Made by a program: the position numbers and the translations under genes. From an uncultured Granulosicoccaceae bacterium (GTDB lineage Bacteria; Pseudomonadota; Gammaproteobacteria; Granulosicoccales; Granulosicoccaceae), in NCBI GenBank assembly GCA_937922945.1, contig CAKZUP010000190.1:1-35709 (forward strand): DNA of 35,709 nt, written 5' to 3'. This document shows positions 25,738 through 34,458 of the stretch, piece by piece (the stretch's first letter is position 1; each line of letters opens with the position of its first letter). Below the pieces are notes generated by a model. The model saw only the letters and a program-made list of their open reading frames with translations, was not told the DNA's origin and did no database searches.

Positions 25738-26163
25738 ATGTTCGAAGACAATATACTGCCTTTGCTCAAACTCTTATTGGCCGCCGCACTGGCCATGCCA
25801 GTGGCATGGCATAGAGAAGCGAACAGTCGTATTGTCGGTCTGCGAACGTTTCCTCTGGTAGCCGTCGGCGCGTGCGCGTATTTGTTAGTCGGTCTAGAAG
25901 TGTTTGGTTACGATAGTGAAGCTAACGCTCGTCTGCTACAAGGACTCATGACGGGTATAGGCTTTGTCGGTGGCGGGGCAATACTGAAACACGATCATCA
26001 TGTATCCGGCACTGCTTCAGCGGCGAGCATTTGGGTAACGGGCGCAATAGGCGCATCGGTTGCGTATGAACTGTATTTTTATGCCGCGATGCTGGCCGCA
26101 GTGAACTTTTTCGCTGTGTTGATACTCTCGAAGTTTAAATCTGAAGTGGACAAAGACAGTTAA
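25738..26163 (+). CDS. MgtC/SapB-family membrane protein
   Basis: The 141-residue protein keeps the MgtC N-terminal membrane module: LLAAALAMPVAWHREANSR (basic loop after TM1), VGLRTFPLVAVGACAYLLV, LLQGLMTGIGFVGGGAIL and VSGTASAASIWVTGAIGA. About four TM helices are expected. It lacks the C-terminal soluble domain of Salmonella MgtC, as in many SapB-type relatives. Family members influence magnesium or acid stress and the F-type ATP synthase. The start has AGAGGAG nine bases ahead. YihY/BrkB follows after 21 bp and is likely co-transcribed. Confidence 0.93.
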   Translation: MFEDNILPLLKLLLAAALAMPVAWHREANSRIVGLRTFPLVAVGACAYLLVGLEVFGYDSEANARLLQGLMTGIGFVGGGAILKHDHHVSGTASAASIWVTGAIGASVAYELYFYAAMLAAVNFFAVLILSKFKSEVDKDS

Positions 26164-26184
26164 TATGTCGAGGCCCTACACATT

Positions 26185-27150
26185 ATGACAAAATTTCCCC
26201 GAAAGCAGCCAATCAACGATGATCTGGTTGCAGAACAACCTTCGGAATTTTCTTCGAATGATTGGTGGTCAATAATCAAAAGATTATGGGACAAAATCGA
26301 CGAATATAATGTTTCCATGTTATCTGCGGCAGTCGCCTTTTATGCAATGTTAGCGATATTCCCTGCGCTTGCATCCATAGTGACACTTTACGCCTTGGTA
26401 GCAGACCCAACAGATGTGATCCGGCATCTCAATCTTATAAAAGGCGTGGTTCCGGCAGAGGTTACGACCATTTTCAACGATCAATTGAGCGCTATAACTG
26501 CAGAACAAACCGAAGCCTTGGGGTTTCGGCTCCTTATTGGGCTGGCATTCGCGCTTTGGAGCGCGCACAGAGGCGTTCATGCATTGATCAACGCCATTAC
26601 CATTGCCTATCAGGAGCGCGAGACACGGCATTTTCTCTACTTGAACGCTTTCTCACTAGCCATGACCATTGGCGCTGTCTGCATGGTAGTCGTGTCGTTG
26701 GTTGTGATGTTAGCGTTGCCTGCGGTGCTACTCTACTTTCCCCTATTCGGGTGGCAGTCGTTGCTGACAACGGCTTTGTCATGGGTCGCGTTTTTTATCA
26801 CTGTGATTACCGCGTTGGGCTTGTTATACCGCTTTGCTCCACCTCGTCGATCAGCAAAATGGCGCTGGTTATCTCCCGGAGCTGTGCTGGCTACCACCTT
26901 GTGGCTGGTTAGTTCATTTGCGTTCTCACAATACGTTAGCCAGTTCGGTAATTACAATGAAACCTATGGTGCACTAGGAGCAATCATTGTGTTGCTATTG
27001 TGGTTTTTTCTAAGTAGTTTTTCTATCGTGCTAGGTGCGCTGGTTAACTCCCAAATGGAATTACAAACCTATGCGGATACAACGATTGGAAAAGATCGCC
27101 CGATGGGCTCGCGAGGTGCGTATGTTGCCGACACTCCACCACCAGAATGA
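26185..27150 (+). CDS. YihY/virulence factor BrkB-family inner membrane protein
   Basis: The 321-residue protein has about six TM helices and the family motifs: DEYNVSMLSAAVAFYAMLAI followed by FPALASIVTLYAL, an approximately 75-residue polar section, LLIGLAFALWSAHRGVHALI, and late LWLVSSFAFSQYVSQFGNYN and YGALGAIIVLLLWFF. The family is conserved and was once thought to be RNase BN; its function is unknown, with proposed transport roles. The charged N-terminal 25 residues and the C-terminal tail are cytoplasmic by expected topology. It follows MgtC closely and converges on the response regulator gene. Confidence 0.93.
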   Translation: MTKFPRKQPINDDLVAEQPSEFSSNDWWSIIKRLWDKIDEYNVSMLSAAVAFYAMLAIFPALASIVTLYALVADPTDVIRHLNLIKGVVPAEVTTIFNDQLSAITAEQTEALGFRLLIGLAFALWSAHRGVHALINAITIAYQERETRHFLYLNAFSLAMTIGAVCMVVVSLVVMLALPAVLLYFPLFGWQSLLTTALSWVAFFITVITALGLLYRFAPPRRSAKWRWLSPGAVLATTLWLVSSFAFSQYVSQFGNYNETYGALGAIIVLLLWFFLSSFSIVLGALVNSQMELQTYADTTIGKDRPMGSRGAYVADTPPPE

Positions 27151-27198
27151 CCGACAAGTTAAAGCTGAAGTTCTTGAAATCTGTAGTCTGCGACTTGT

Positions 27199-28545
27199 TC
27201 AGCTGTAAGCCTTTAGCCTGTTATAAAGTGTTTTTAAACTAATACCCAACATCTCAGCAGCTCTCGTTTTATCCCCAGCAACTGAATCGAGAGTGGCAAA
27301 CAGCAAAGCCTTCTCAGTTTCCCAGAACGTTTTACCTATCAGGCTATCGACACAAGAACTTTCCGTTTGCAACTGGCTCCTTGAAAAGGCTAAGTCTCGG
27401 GTAATTGAAATCGTTGTAGAGCGACCCGCAAAACCCTGTCGGATCACATTATTCAACTCTCGAATGTTTCCCGGCCAATGGTAGTTTTCCAGATGCGATA
27501 GAGAGCCTTCGGCAAAACACTTAACCGTTTTTTGTGAGCGATTCAAATCCTCAAGTATCGCTTCCGCCATATCAGGAATGTCTCTTGCTCGATCTTTCAA
27601 ACCCGGCACATTTATGACAAATTCAGCTAGCCGGTGATAGAGTTCCTGGTTAAGCCTACCCTCGGTGACAGCCTTCTGCCAGTCTTCGTGAATCGTTGCT
27701 ATTATTTTCGCTCGCCCGGATGACTTGCTTCCTGACGCATTCGAGCTGTTGCGCCGCAGATAAGAACATAGAGTCGCTTGACCAGTCGCTGGCAAGCTGC
27801 AAATGTCACTGATGACGAAGACACCTCCACGAGCTGCCTGCAGTTGTGATAGCAAGTTATCATCGGAGTTGCGCTTAGTGGGTTCGACTGATTGATGCGC
27901 ATCTGGAGCTGCCAGAGGTGGCGTGATATCTGAACCGAACACGCAAACAAATTGACCTGGAGTATGTGACTGCCTATGCACTGCATAAGCCACACTGGAT
28001 TTTTCAACGCCTACTGCACCCGATATTACGGCGTTCATTCCGCTGTTGGCACAGCAGCTGACAGCCTCTCGGAGTTCATGAGCAACCATGGAACTACCCT
28101 TAAAGACAACTGTTTGCTCAAGTTCATGCAACGGTATTGCATGGTTTCGATCAAGCACAGCTTCGTTTGCAGACTCGCTGCTTGCTTGCAACTGACTGAT
28201 GCACCCTCTGAGTTTCTTCAGGCTGACAGGTTTACTCAGAAAATCATCTGCCCGGGCACGCAGGCAATTTACCGCAAGATCTTGCGACGAATCTCCAGTG
28301 ACAACCACGAACTTGGGCTTTAACTCCGACTTGTCAGCATATCGTTTCAACAGTTCAAGACCATTTCCGTCGGGCAACCCAATATCAAGTAAAACCACAG
28401 ATGGGTTTAACTTTTCGACATGCATTTTTGCTTGATTCAGCGAATGAGCCAATTGGACAGAAAAGCCCATGGTTTCAAGCATTTTGGAGTAGGCAAAAGA
28501 TGTGTTTTTGTCATCTTCCACTACCAAAGCAGTAGCATTATTCAT
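27199..28545 (-). CDS. NtrC-type response regulator with degenerate AAA+ domain
   Basis: The 448-residue protein has a receiver domain (LVVEDDKN, LLDIGLPDGNG with D54, VVVTGDSS, FLSKPVSL), an AAA+ region and a Fis-type HTH (KTRAAEMLGISLKTLYNRLK). The AAA+ part is unusual. Walker A reads SGAVGVEKS instead of GESGTGKE, the Walker B stretch GGVFVISDI lacks the usual DE pair, and no GAFTGA loop is visible. HWPGNIRELNN (sensor II) and LYHRLAEFVINVP remain. It probably binds DNA in a phosphorylation-dependent way without activating sigma-54 as an ATPase. I chose the ATG at 28545; a longer frame reaches 28587. It lies downstream of the AI-2E permease and histidine kinase genes. Confidence 0.85.
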   Translation of the reverse strand: MNNATALVVEDDKNTSFAYSKMLETMGFSVQLAHSLNQAKMHVEKLNPSVVLLDIGLPDGNGLELLKRYADKSELKPKFVVVTGDSSQDLAVNCLRARADDFLSKPVSLKKLRGCISQLQASSESANEAVLDRNHAIPLHELEQTVVFKGSSMVAHELREAVSCCANSGMNAVISGAVGVEKSSVAYAVHRQSHTPGQFVCVFGSDITPPLAAPDAHQSVEPTKRNSDDNLLSQLQAARGGVFVISDICSLPATGQATLCSYLRRNSSNASGSKSSGRAKIIATIHEDWQKAVTEGRLNQELYHRLAEFVINVPGLKDRARDIPDMAEAILEDLNRSQKTVKCFAEGSLSHLENYHWPGNIRELNNVIRQGFAGRSTTISITRDLAFSRSQLQTESSCVDSLIGKTFWETEKALLFATLDSVAGDKTRAAEMLGISLKTLYNRLKAYS

Positions 28546-28688
28546 TTCGATATACCGTCCTAGTTTTTCCGTCGGCGCATACTGCACCCATTGGAGTGTT
28601 TACGTATGTGAACTCATATCTGGATTGTAAACATCGGTGACGTGTACCACCTGGGAAATGACAATAAAACGACTTTTTCGTTATTAAA

Positions 28689-29816
28689 CTAATCACCCAA
28701 TAACTCCCCTATGGCATTTAAACTCTCGATGTAATCTGAAACGGACTTTATGATCATGAGAATAGGCGTGGCCACGATAAGGCCAATGGGTCCCCATAAC
28801 CAGCCCCAAAACAGCAAACTAATAAAAACACCAACGGCATTCATATTACTGGCCCTGCTGGTCATTAAAGGGGTCAGTAAATTTCCCTGAACGCTGGTTA
28901 TAACCAATGATACAACTGCCACACTAAGCCCCATGGCCAAAGTGCCAAACTGCACGAATGCGACCAGACCGCTGGCAACAAAAACAATCGCCGGACCAAG
29001 ATAAGGAACCACACTGAGTACGCCCGCGATTGCACCCCATAGTGTCGCGTTTTCAACCCCCATCCACCAAAATGCTACTGCAGTCACGACGCCAACAAAT
29101 ACAGCTCCAATGAGCATAACAAAGAAAAATCGACGTAACTGAGTATTGATGTCATCCAGAATATTGACCGTAATTTTCTTTTTGCTCAGCGTATCGCCGC
29201 TTATTTTAACGATTTTGATTTTATATAAATTGCCAGAAGACAATATAAACAGCACCAACAACAACACAGTGATGTATTGGCTCAGTAAAACCAAGCCGCT
29301 CATCGAGCCACCCAGAATAAACCCGCGAAGATCAAATCGCTTTTCCTGGATAACGATTCTGGGTATCGAACCTTCCTGCGCGTCTTCGGCTACATCTCTG
29401 TTTCCGGTTGCCCTATCGATTTCGAGCGACGTTCTTTGTACTCTTTCCAGAACGGACTCTTCAGATTCGATAGAGTTAGTGTGTCCATTGATTTTCTCCA
29501 ATGCACGTGGAATGGCATCGAGCAGATCTAATGCCTGGTTTTGTAACGTCATACCAGTAAGTGCCGTGAGCGCAATGAATAACGAAACGATCAAGGTTGC
29601 ACCAATTGGACGAGGTACATACAACCGACGCAGAGCGGAAACCACCGGATAGAGCGCATAACTGAGCAATACAGCGAGTATGAGTGGCGCGAACACTGCT
29701 TGCGCCCATTCCAGAAAGTAAATCGCAACAATAACGGCGATTACCAATAACGGAATTGAACGTCCCGTGGAGTTATCCTTGTTAGACACCTCCGGAGAAG
29801 CTAGATCTTCACTCAT
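28689..29816 (-). CDS. AI-2E family transporter (PerM-type)
   Basis: The 375-residue membrane protein matches the AI-2E/PerM family: LLVIAVIVAIYFLEWAQAVF, PLILAVLLSYALYPVVSALRR, PRPIGATLIVSLFIAL and a conserved end GVENATLWGAIAGVLSVVPYLGPAIV, VQGNLLTPLM, LLFWGWLWGPIGLIVATPIL. About eight TM helices are expected. A charged insert (about residues 100-160: SIESEESVLERV, EGSIPRIVIQEKRFD) is longer than in many relatives. Members are described as autoinducer-2 exporters, Na+/H+ antiporters or general permeases, so the substrate is open. It sits 36 bp after the histidine kinase gene and 143 bp before the response regulator gene. Confidence 0.93.
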   Translation of the reverse strand: MSEDLASPEVSNKDNSTGRSIPLLVIAVIVAIYFLEWAQAVFAPLILAVLLSYALYPVVSALRRLYVPRPIGATLIVSLFIALTALTGMTLQNQALDLLDAIPRALEKINGHTNSIESEESVLERVQRTSLEIDRATGNRDVAEDAQEGSIPRIVIQEKRFDLRGFILGGSMSGLVLLSQYITVLLLVLFILSSGNLYKIKIVKISGDTLSKKKITVNILDDINTQLRRFFFVMLIGAVFVGVVTAVAFWWMGVENATLWGAIAGVLSVVPYLGPAIVFVASGLVAFVQFGTLAMGLSVAVVSLVITSVQGNLLTPLMTSRASNMNAVGVFISLLFWGWLWGPIGLIVATPILMIIKSVSDYIESLNAIGELLGD

Positions 29817-29852
29817 ACTGAACTAATGCACGTGTTAACTGATTCAAAAACA

Positions 29853-31073
29853 CTATTTCCCCAGTCGAGTTGCCGGAGGTTCTTTAGGAAGAATAATCGA
29901 TACCGTTGTCCCTTCTCCCACGCTTGATTGAATGTCGATTGAGCCACCGATGTCTCGCAAAGCTTCAGCGACAAGGTACAGCCCCATACCATAGCCAGTT
30001 ATTTCAAGCTGTTCATCCATTTCCTCGTGGGCACGAAACCTCAATTTGAACACCTCTGCTTGCGCATGTTCATCAATACCTAAACCGTTGTCTCTTACTG
30101 TAATCACGGTTTCTTGCGCTTCAGACTCAGCATTGACTTGTACTCTGACAGTTTTAGAATCTTTTTCCGGGTCACTGTACTTGATAGCATTGGTGAGTAT
30201 GTTAGTAAATATCAATTTCAATTTCGCTGTTTCGGCAACGACCGATCCAAGCTCGTCATCGATTATTAAATCAACCCCTCGAGCAACAAGAGATTCTTCG
30301 AGCTGCTTTCCAATATCTCTTATAAATGCGCTGAGATTAACTTCCTGTTGTATCGGAGAATCGGTTACGGGTGTGTCCGAATTACTGATTAGGTTCTCAA
30401 TATTCTGTAGAAGTGACGAGGCCTGCTGTATTGAGGTTTGAATCAATAGTAAATCGCGAACGTCGGTGGCGCCCAAATCTTTGGTTTCCATTAATAGTTC
30501 AACGTTTAATTGTGCGGCCTGAAGTGGTGTTTTCAACTCGTGCGACACGAATTCATTAAAAGACAGTATTTTCTCCGTTTGCTCTTGTATGGTCGACATG
30601 TAACCTACAACGAACGAGTCCACAGTAGACTGCAGGATTGAACGTACAATTCGGGCAACAGAGGCCATGAGCTCAATGCTATCTTCTGGCTTAATGTCCT
30701 TACCGAAGCTGTTAGTAGTGTCTATGATAAATTGCTCAAGCACACTTGATAATAAATCGTACTCCCGCAGCAGCTGGTTAATGGTTGCGCGTTGCTGGTG
30801 TCGCAGGGTGCCAAGCTGATCAGCCTTTCGTTCAATCAACGAATTGGCGAGCGACATATCAGACTCCGGAAAAGCCAATATATTGCCTATCTCGTCGATC
30901 ATAGACGGGATGTGATCTAGATACTGCTCTGTGGGGAAAATATCTCTGGTAGACTCATCCACAACGTCAACAAGACGCTCCAGCCACAGGTCTGCAATTT
31001 TTGCACTATCTGCCTTTATGGCTTCAGCGATGTAGCTGCGATACTCGCTACCTTTCGCTTCACCGCTCAACAC
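29853..31073 (-). CDS. Cytoplasmic sensor histidine kinase with RsbRD-like N-terminus
   Basis: The 406-residue protein has no TM segment. Residues about 10-160 resemble the RsbRD/sensor N-terminal four-helix region (IADLWLERLVDVVDES, QQRATINQLLREYDLL). Then come a HisKA dimer (FNEFVSHELKTPLQAA, phospho-acceptor H178) and a HATPase_c domain (NILTNAIKYSDPEK for the N box, TVRDNGLGIDE for the G1 box, GYGMGLYLV for the G2 box). It likely autophosphorylates H178 and passes phosphate to the response regulator at 27199 or 35419. The start is GTG at 31073 (or TTG at 31070). The AI-2E permease follows 36 bp downstream. Confidence 0.92.
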   Translation of the reverse strand: MLSGEAKGSEYRSYIAEAIKADSAKIADLWLERLVDVVDESTRDIFPTEQYLDHIPSMIDEIGNILAFPESDMSLANSLIERKADQLGTLRHQQRATINQLLREYDLLSSVLEQFIIDTTNSFGKDIKPEDSIELMASVARIVRSILQSTVDSFVVGYMSTIQEQTEKILSFNEFVSHELKTPLQAAQLNVELLMETKDLGATDVRDLLLIQTSIQQASSLLQNIENLISNSDTPVTDSPIQQEVNLSAFIRDIGKQLEESLVARGVDLIIDDELGSVVAETAKLKLIFTNILTNAIKYSDPEKDSKTVRVQVNAESEAQETVITVRDNGLGIDEHAQAEVFKLRFRAHEEMDEQLEITGYGMGLYLVAEALRDIGGSIDIQSSVGEGTTVSIILPKEPPATRLGK

Positions 31074-31583
31074 GATATTCCGCTCAACTCGTCGATTCTC
31101 CGCTCATGGCAACAGGAAGTCCCTCGTTTATATCTACATAGAAACGATACAACTATACTCGCTCAGATACGCTAAATACCAGCACAGCAGTGGTTTCACC
31201 GTTATCTTAGCCAGGGGAATCACACTTTTCCGTCAAGATCCTGCCCAAAGGTGCTTGTTGAGCGCAATTTAAAGCTCATGGGTTACAAACGTTGTTCTAC
31301 CCTTATGGTCAGACAAACGACTCAGATCGATTATTCTGAGGCTTTGTAAAACTTACATTGCTATTTGAGCAGTACACGTCCACCATGAATCTGAAGCGTT
31401 ACCCGCATCGCAGTGCGCACTTGGTCAGCGCTTTTCAAAGCAAGGCAAGATAGTCACAGCGCCAGATTAAAACAAACCACCCTGACAATACGGACGTTTT
31501 TAAATACACTGTGGTTGCCAGCATTGCGGCAAGTTCTGCTATGAGCGTTTCTAATTCTAACGGATGTATAAAGGAGGCCAACT
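31074..31583. other. Divergent intergenic region without a recognised gene
   Basis: This 510-bp region should hold promoters for the histidine kinase (minus) and the PLDc_N/DUF2254/MscS genes (plus). Only frames of under 30 codons are present and none has a good start context. A weak inverted repeat TTGCC/GGCAA (near 31515) is the only structure I noticed. Confidence 0.4.
31571..31577 (+). promoter_or_regulatory. Strong Shine-Dalgarno for the PLDc_N miniprotein
   Basis: AAGGAGG lies six bases before the ATG at 31584. It is the closest match to the consensus that I noticed in the window and fixes the start of a gene too short for routine gene finding. Confidence 0.8.
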
Positions 31584-31763
31584 ATGGGTTATGAAGTCAG
31601 TGGTGTCATTGGTTTTCTGGTTTTACTATTAAATATCTGGGCCATTATAAAAATAGCCGGGAGCTCAGCTAGTACGGTCTCCAAGGTTATCTGGATAGCT
31701 ATCGTTCTCATTTTACCTGTGCTCGGCGTCATCATCTGGTATTTCATGGGACCTAAAAGCTAA
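31584..31763 (+). CDS. PLDc_N-type small membrane protein (59 aa)
   Basis: The product starts MGYEVSGVIGFLVLLLNIWA and ends VIIWYFMGPKS. It has two TM helices separated by a short polar turn (KIAGSSASTVSKV), the LPVLGVIIWYFMGP signature typical of the PLDc_N (phospholipase D nuclease N-terminal) family, and no nuclease domain. Stand-alone forms are common small membrane proteins induced by envelope or cell-wall stress. An excellent AAGGAGG decides the start. DUF2254 follows 25 bp downstream. Confidence 0.88.
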   Translation: MGYEVSGVIGFLVLLLNIWAIIKIAGSSASTVSKVIWIAIVLILPVLGVIIWYFMGPKS

Positions 31764-31788
31764 ATCGGGTTTTCGTAAAAGCTGGTTT

Positions 31789-33162
31789 TTGAATGTGAAA
31801 CTTTTTGGGCTCCTTCCCAATTCGCTGATTAACTTTGTTGATCGTGTACGCGATTCATTCTGGGCAATTCCTATCGGTTTACTGTTCTCGGCAGGATTGC
31901 TTGCGCTTGCGACATTCTGGTTAGATACCCAACCCTCTTTGACCTCGAAGTTTGGTCATGTAGTAGGAATGAACATTGAGGGAATTAGCAGTATTCGAAC
32001 GTTGTTGTCGACGACAGCGGCAGCCATTCTTGGTGTAGCGGGCGTGTCTTTTTCGATAACCATAGCATCGCTTACGCTCGCATCGCAGCAGTTTGGTCCA
32101 CGACTAATAAGAAACTTTATCAGAAACCGTTTTATTCAAACGGTACTAGGTGTGTTCATCGCCACGTTCTTCTATTGCATGCTCACATTGCAGCTAAGCT
32201 CAATATTTGCTGAGCAAACCTACCATCCCTTAGTTTCCCTCAGTACAGTGTTATTGTTAACGTTGACCAACTTAGTGCTTCTGGTTCTTTTCATTCATCA
32301 CATATGCGTCTCTATTCAAGTCGATTCGGTGATTAATGATGTAGCTGAGGAAATGCACTTTCGAGCCGAACTCATTTTTTCAGACGAGCTGGAACAGTCA
32401 GAACAGGATTCAGAGCAATCTACTCACGCGTTGGAGAATACATTCAACGCAAACCCGAGCAGATTAAACGCAGCCAATGACGGGTACATTACGTACATTC
32501 ATTACAATCGCCTGGTGCAGTGGGCCGAAGAAAACGACGCGCACGTAAAGGTACTGCACCGGGCTGGTGACTATGTACTCAAAGGTAGTGAGCTACTACT
32601 GGTTTCCACCGATACTGAAGAAGATATTGATACAGACCGGATACACGATTTCGTTAAAATAAACCAGAAACGGACCCCAGAGCAAGATTTAGAGTACACC
32701 ATTCGACAACTCGTCGAAATAGCTCTTCGAGCTCTGTCGCCGGGCATCAACGACCCGTTCACAGCCATGACCTGCATTGATCGATTAGGGTCGCTGATCA
32801 ACTTGGTCGGCCACCGACATATGCCTCCCGGAATTCTTGCCGATTCAAACGGTGTAAGCCGTCTTCTTATCGATCAAACAACCTATAAATCACTGGTTGA
32901 GGCCAGTTTCAACCAGTTGCGGCAAAATTCGCAAGGGCATGTGGATGTTCCCATACGATTACTTGAGACATTAACGAAACTGGTTGTACTTTGCGAGACA
33001 CAGCCCCATGCGAAAGAATTAAGCAAGCAAGCCGAACTTATAATGGAAAGATCCAAAACCGAAGGCTTGCTTAAACATGATTCAGATGCATTGCAGGAGC
33101 GGTATACGGCCTTTTGCGATGCCCGCTCAGCACGTACGGAGCTGGAAGGTGTTTTAAAGTAG
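31789..33162 (+). CDS. DUF2254 membrane protein
   Basis: The 457-residue protein has four TM helices in the first 185 residues (FWAIPIGLLFSAGLLALATF; TAAAILGVAGVSFSITIASL; TVLGVFIATFFYCMLTL; LLLTLTNLVLLVLFIHHICV) and motifs of DUF2254: SLTLASQQFGPRLIRNF and IALRALSPGINDPFTAMTCID. A soluble domain with YVLKGSELLLVSTDT follows. Function is unknown; it appears in stress and membrane neighbourhoods. The start is a TTG at 31789 or a GTG at 31795, since no ATG fits. Conserved motifs make the family call firm. Confidence 0.9.
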   Translation: MNVKLFGLLPNSLINFVDRVRDSFWAIPIGLLFSAGLLALATFWLDTQPSLTSKFGHVVGMNIEGISSIRTLLSTTAAAILGVAGVSFSITIASLTLASQQFGPRLIRNFIRNRFIQTVLGVFIATFFYCMLTLQLSSIFAEQTYHPLVSLSTVLLLTLTNLVLLVLFIHHICVSIQVDSVINDVAEEMHFRAELIFSDELEQSEQDSEQSTHALENTFNANPSRLNAANDGYITYIHYNRLVQWAEENDAHVKVLHRAGDYVLKGSELLLVSTDTEEDIDTDRIHDFVKINQKRTPEQDLEYTIRQLVEIALRALSPGINDPFTAMTCIDRLGSLINLVGHRHMPPGILADSNGVSRLLIDQTTYKSLVEASFNQLRQNSQGHVDVPIRLLETLTKLVVLCETQPHAKELSKQAELIMERSKTEGLLKHDSDALQERYTAFCDARSARTELEGVLK

Positions 33163-33208
33163 CGGGTTTTTATCCGCAGTCGTTATTAATTTAAAAATAG
33201 AGCGCACT

Positions 33209-34117
33209 ATGGCAGATGAAGTTGCAACGGTGGATATCGTTGATTCTGTAGACGAAATGACATTGACTCTGTGGCAAACCGTTGCAGAGATGTGGAACAG
33301 TTTTTTAGCTCATGTCCCGTATATTTTAGCCGGTGCATTGATTTTGTGCCTGACCTGGTTTGTCACGTACCTACTTTCGATAGTAGGCAACAAGATACTC
33401 GGGTATTGGCACAAACGGGAATCACTCAAGGAGTTAATCCTTAGACTGCTTTCAATTCTGGTCTGGGTGTTAGGGCTTTTGCTGACTGCCATCGTTATAT
33501 TTCCAGGTTTAACCCCTACCAAAGCGTTGAGTGGACTTGGTCTTGTCTCAATAGCGGTCGGTCTGGCATTTAAAGACATCTTCGAAAACTTTTTCGCCGG
33601 CATATTGATATTGTGGCGATTTCCTGTTGAACGCGGCGATTTTATTGAATGCGAGGGAGTATCCGGAAAAATTGAGCAAGTACTGGTACGAATGAGTTAC
33701 ATAAGAAAAACGTCTGGCGAACTGGTCGTTGTTCCAAATTCCTTTTTATTCAAAAATCCGGTAAAAATCTTAACCAGTCTGGATAAGGTAAGAGTCACTA
33801 TCACCGTAGGCGTTGCTTATGGTGAGAACCTGGCAGAAGCAGTGTCGTTAATCGAGCAAACAGTTAAAAACTGCGAAACAGTTTTGTCTGATGAGCCGGT
33901 ACAGATATTTCCTAACGAATTCGGCTCCAGTAGCATGGATATGGAAGTTACCTGGTGGACCGAATCCCAACCTGTCGATGTGCGCCGATCGCGTGCAGAC
34001 GTTGTTATTGCTGTAAAAGCAGCTTTGGACGAAGCCGGTATCGAAATTCCTTTTCCATATCGAACTTTGACTTTTGCGGACCCAATCGAATTGAAATCTT
34101 TACAGAACGCTACCTAA
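33209..34117 (+). CDS. Small-conductance mechanosensitive channel (MscS family)
   Basis: The 302-residue protein has three TM helices: PYILAGALILCLTWFVTYLL, ILRLLSILVWVLGLLLTAIV and the pore helix LSGLGLVSIAVGLAFKDIFE with its following NFFAGILIL. Pore glycines and alanines follow the MscS TM3 pattern. The beta domain (VERGDFIECEGVSGKIEQV) and PNSFLFKNPVKILTS follow, with a C-terminal alpha/beta domain ending IEIPFPYRTLTFADP. MscS proteins open on membrane tension and release solutes during hypo-osmotic shock. It lies between DUF2254 and a DUF883 gene. Confidence 0.95.
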   Translation: MADEVATVDIVDSVDEMTLTLWQTVAEMWNSFLAHVPYILAGALILCLTWFVTYLLSIVGNKILGYWHKRESLKELILRLLSILVWVLGLLLTAIVIFPGLTPTKALSGLGLVSIAVGLAFKDIFENFFAGILILWRFPVERGDFIECEGVSGKIEQVLVRMSYIRKTSGELVVVPNSFLFKNPVKILTSLDKVRVTITVGVAYGENLAEAVSLIEQTVKNCETVLSDEPVQIFPNEFGSSSMDMEVTWWTESQPVDVRRSRADVVIAVKAALDEAGIEIPFPYRTLTFADPIELKSLQNAT

Positions 34118-34123
34118 GCCAAC

Positions 34124-34163
34124 CCTAGTGGTGCATACTTATAATTCACACATCACTAGGAGA
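34124..34163 (+). promoter_or_regulatory. Hairpin partly covering the DUF883 Shine-Dalgarno
   Basis: CCTAGTGGTG (34124-34133) pairs with CATCACTAGG (34151-34160), ten pairs with one G-U, around a 17-nt loop. The 3' arm includes AGG of the Shine-Dalgarno AGGAGA (34158-34163) of the next gene. It could hold back translation of the DUF883 gene, or serve as an attenuator after mscS. Confidence 0.4.
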
Positions 34164-34169
34164 ATCATC

Positions 34170-34442
34170 ATGGCAACCGAACCCTTGACTACCCAAGGCA
34201 GCGAACGTGCTCACGATATTGTCGATAAGTTGGAGTCCACTTTGTCGGATGTTGAAGGCACCGTCCGAGGTGTTTCAGCACAGGCAACAGAGCATGCAGA
34301 AGCACTCAGCAGAGAAGCGCAAACAAAAGCGGCCGAAACACTGAGTAATATTGAACAGTACGTAAGAGAAAAACCGGTTCAGGCTATTGGCATTGCTTTC
34401 GCAGCAGGCATTCTTACGTCAGTGTTGCTGCGTAAGAGTTAA
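34170..34442 (+). CDS. DUF883 (ElaB/YqjD-like) inner membrane protein
   Basis: The 90-residue protein has an amphipathic helical body (DIVDKLESTLSDVEGTVRG, AEALSREAQTKAAETLSNIE) and a C-terminal TM anchor (PVQAIGIAFAAGILTSVLL, then RKS). VREKPVQAIGIAFAAGIL is the DUF883 signature. E. coli YqjD and ElaB bind ribosomes through the soluble part and sit in the inner membrane in stationary phase. ATG 34170 is supported by AGGAGA. It heads a YqjD-YqjE-like pair. Confidence 0.93.
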   Translation: MATEPLTTQGSERAHDIVDKLESTLSDVEGTVRGVSAQATEHAEALSREAQTKAAETLSNIEQYVREKPVQAIGIAFAAGILTSVLLRKS

Positions 34443-34458
34443 CGCTATAACTGCAATA

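Noticed and set aside
29146-29652. 168-codon plus-strand frame opposite the AI-2E gene
   Set aside because: Antisense to a well-conserved membrane protein, with S/N-rich composition and no motif.
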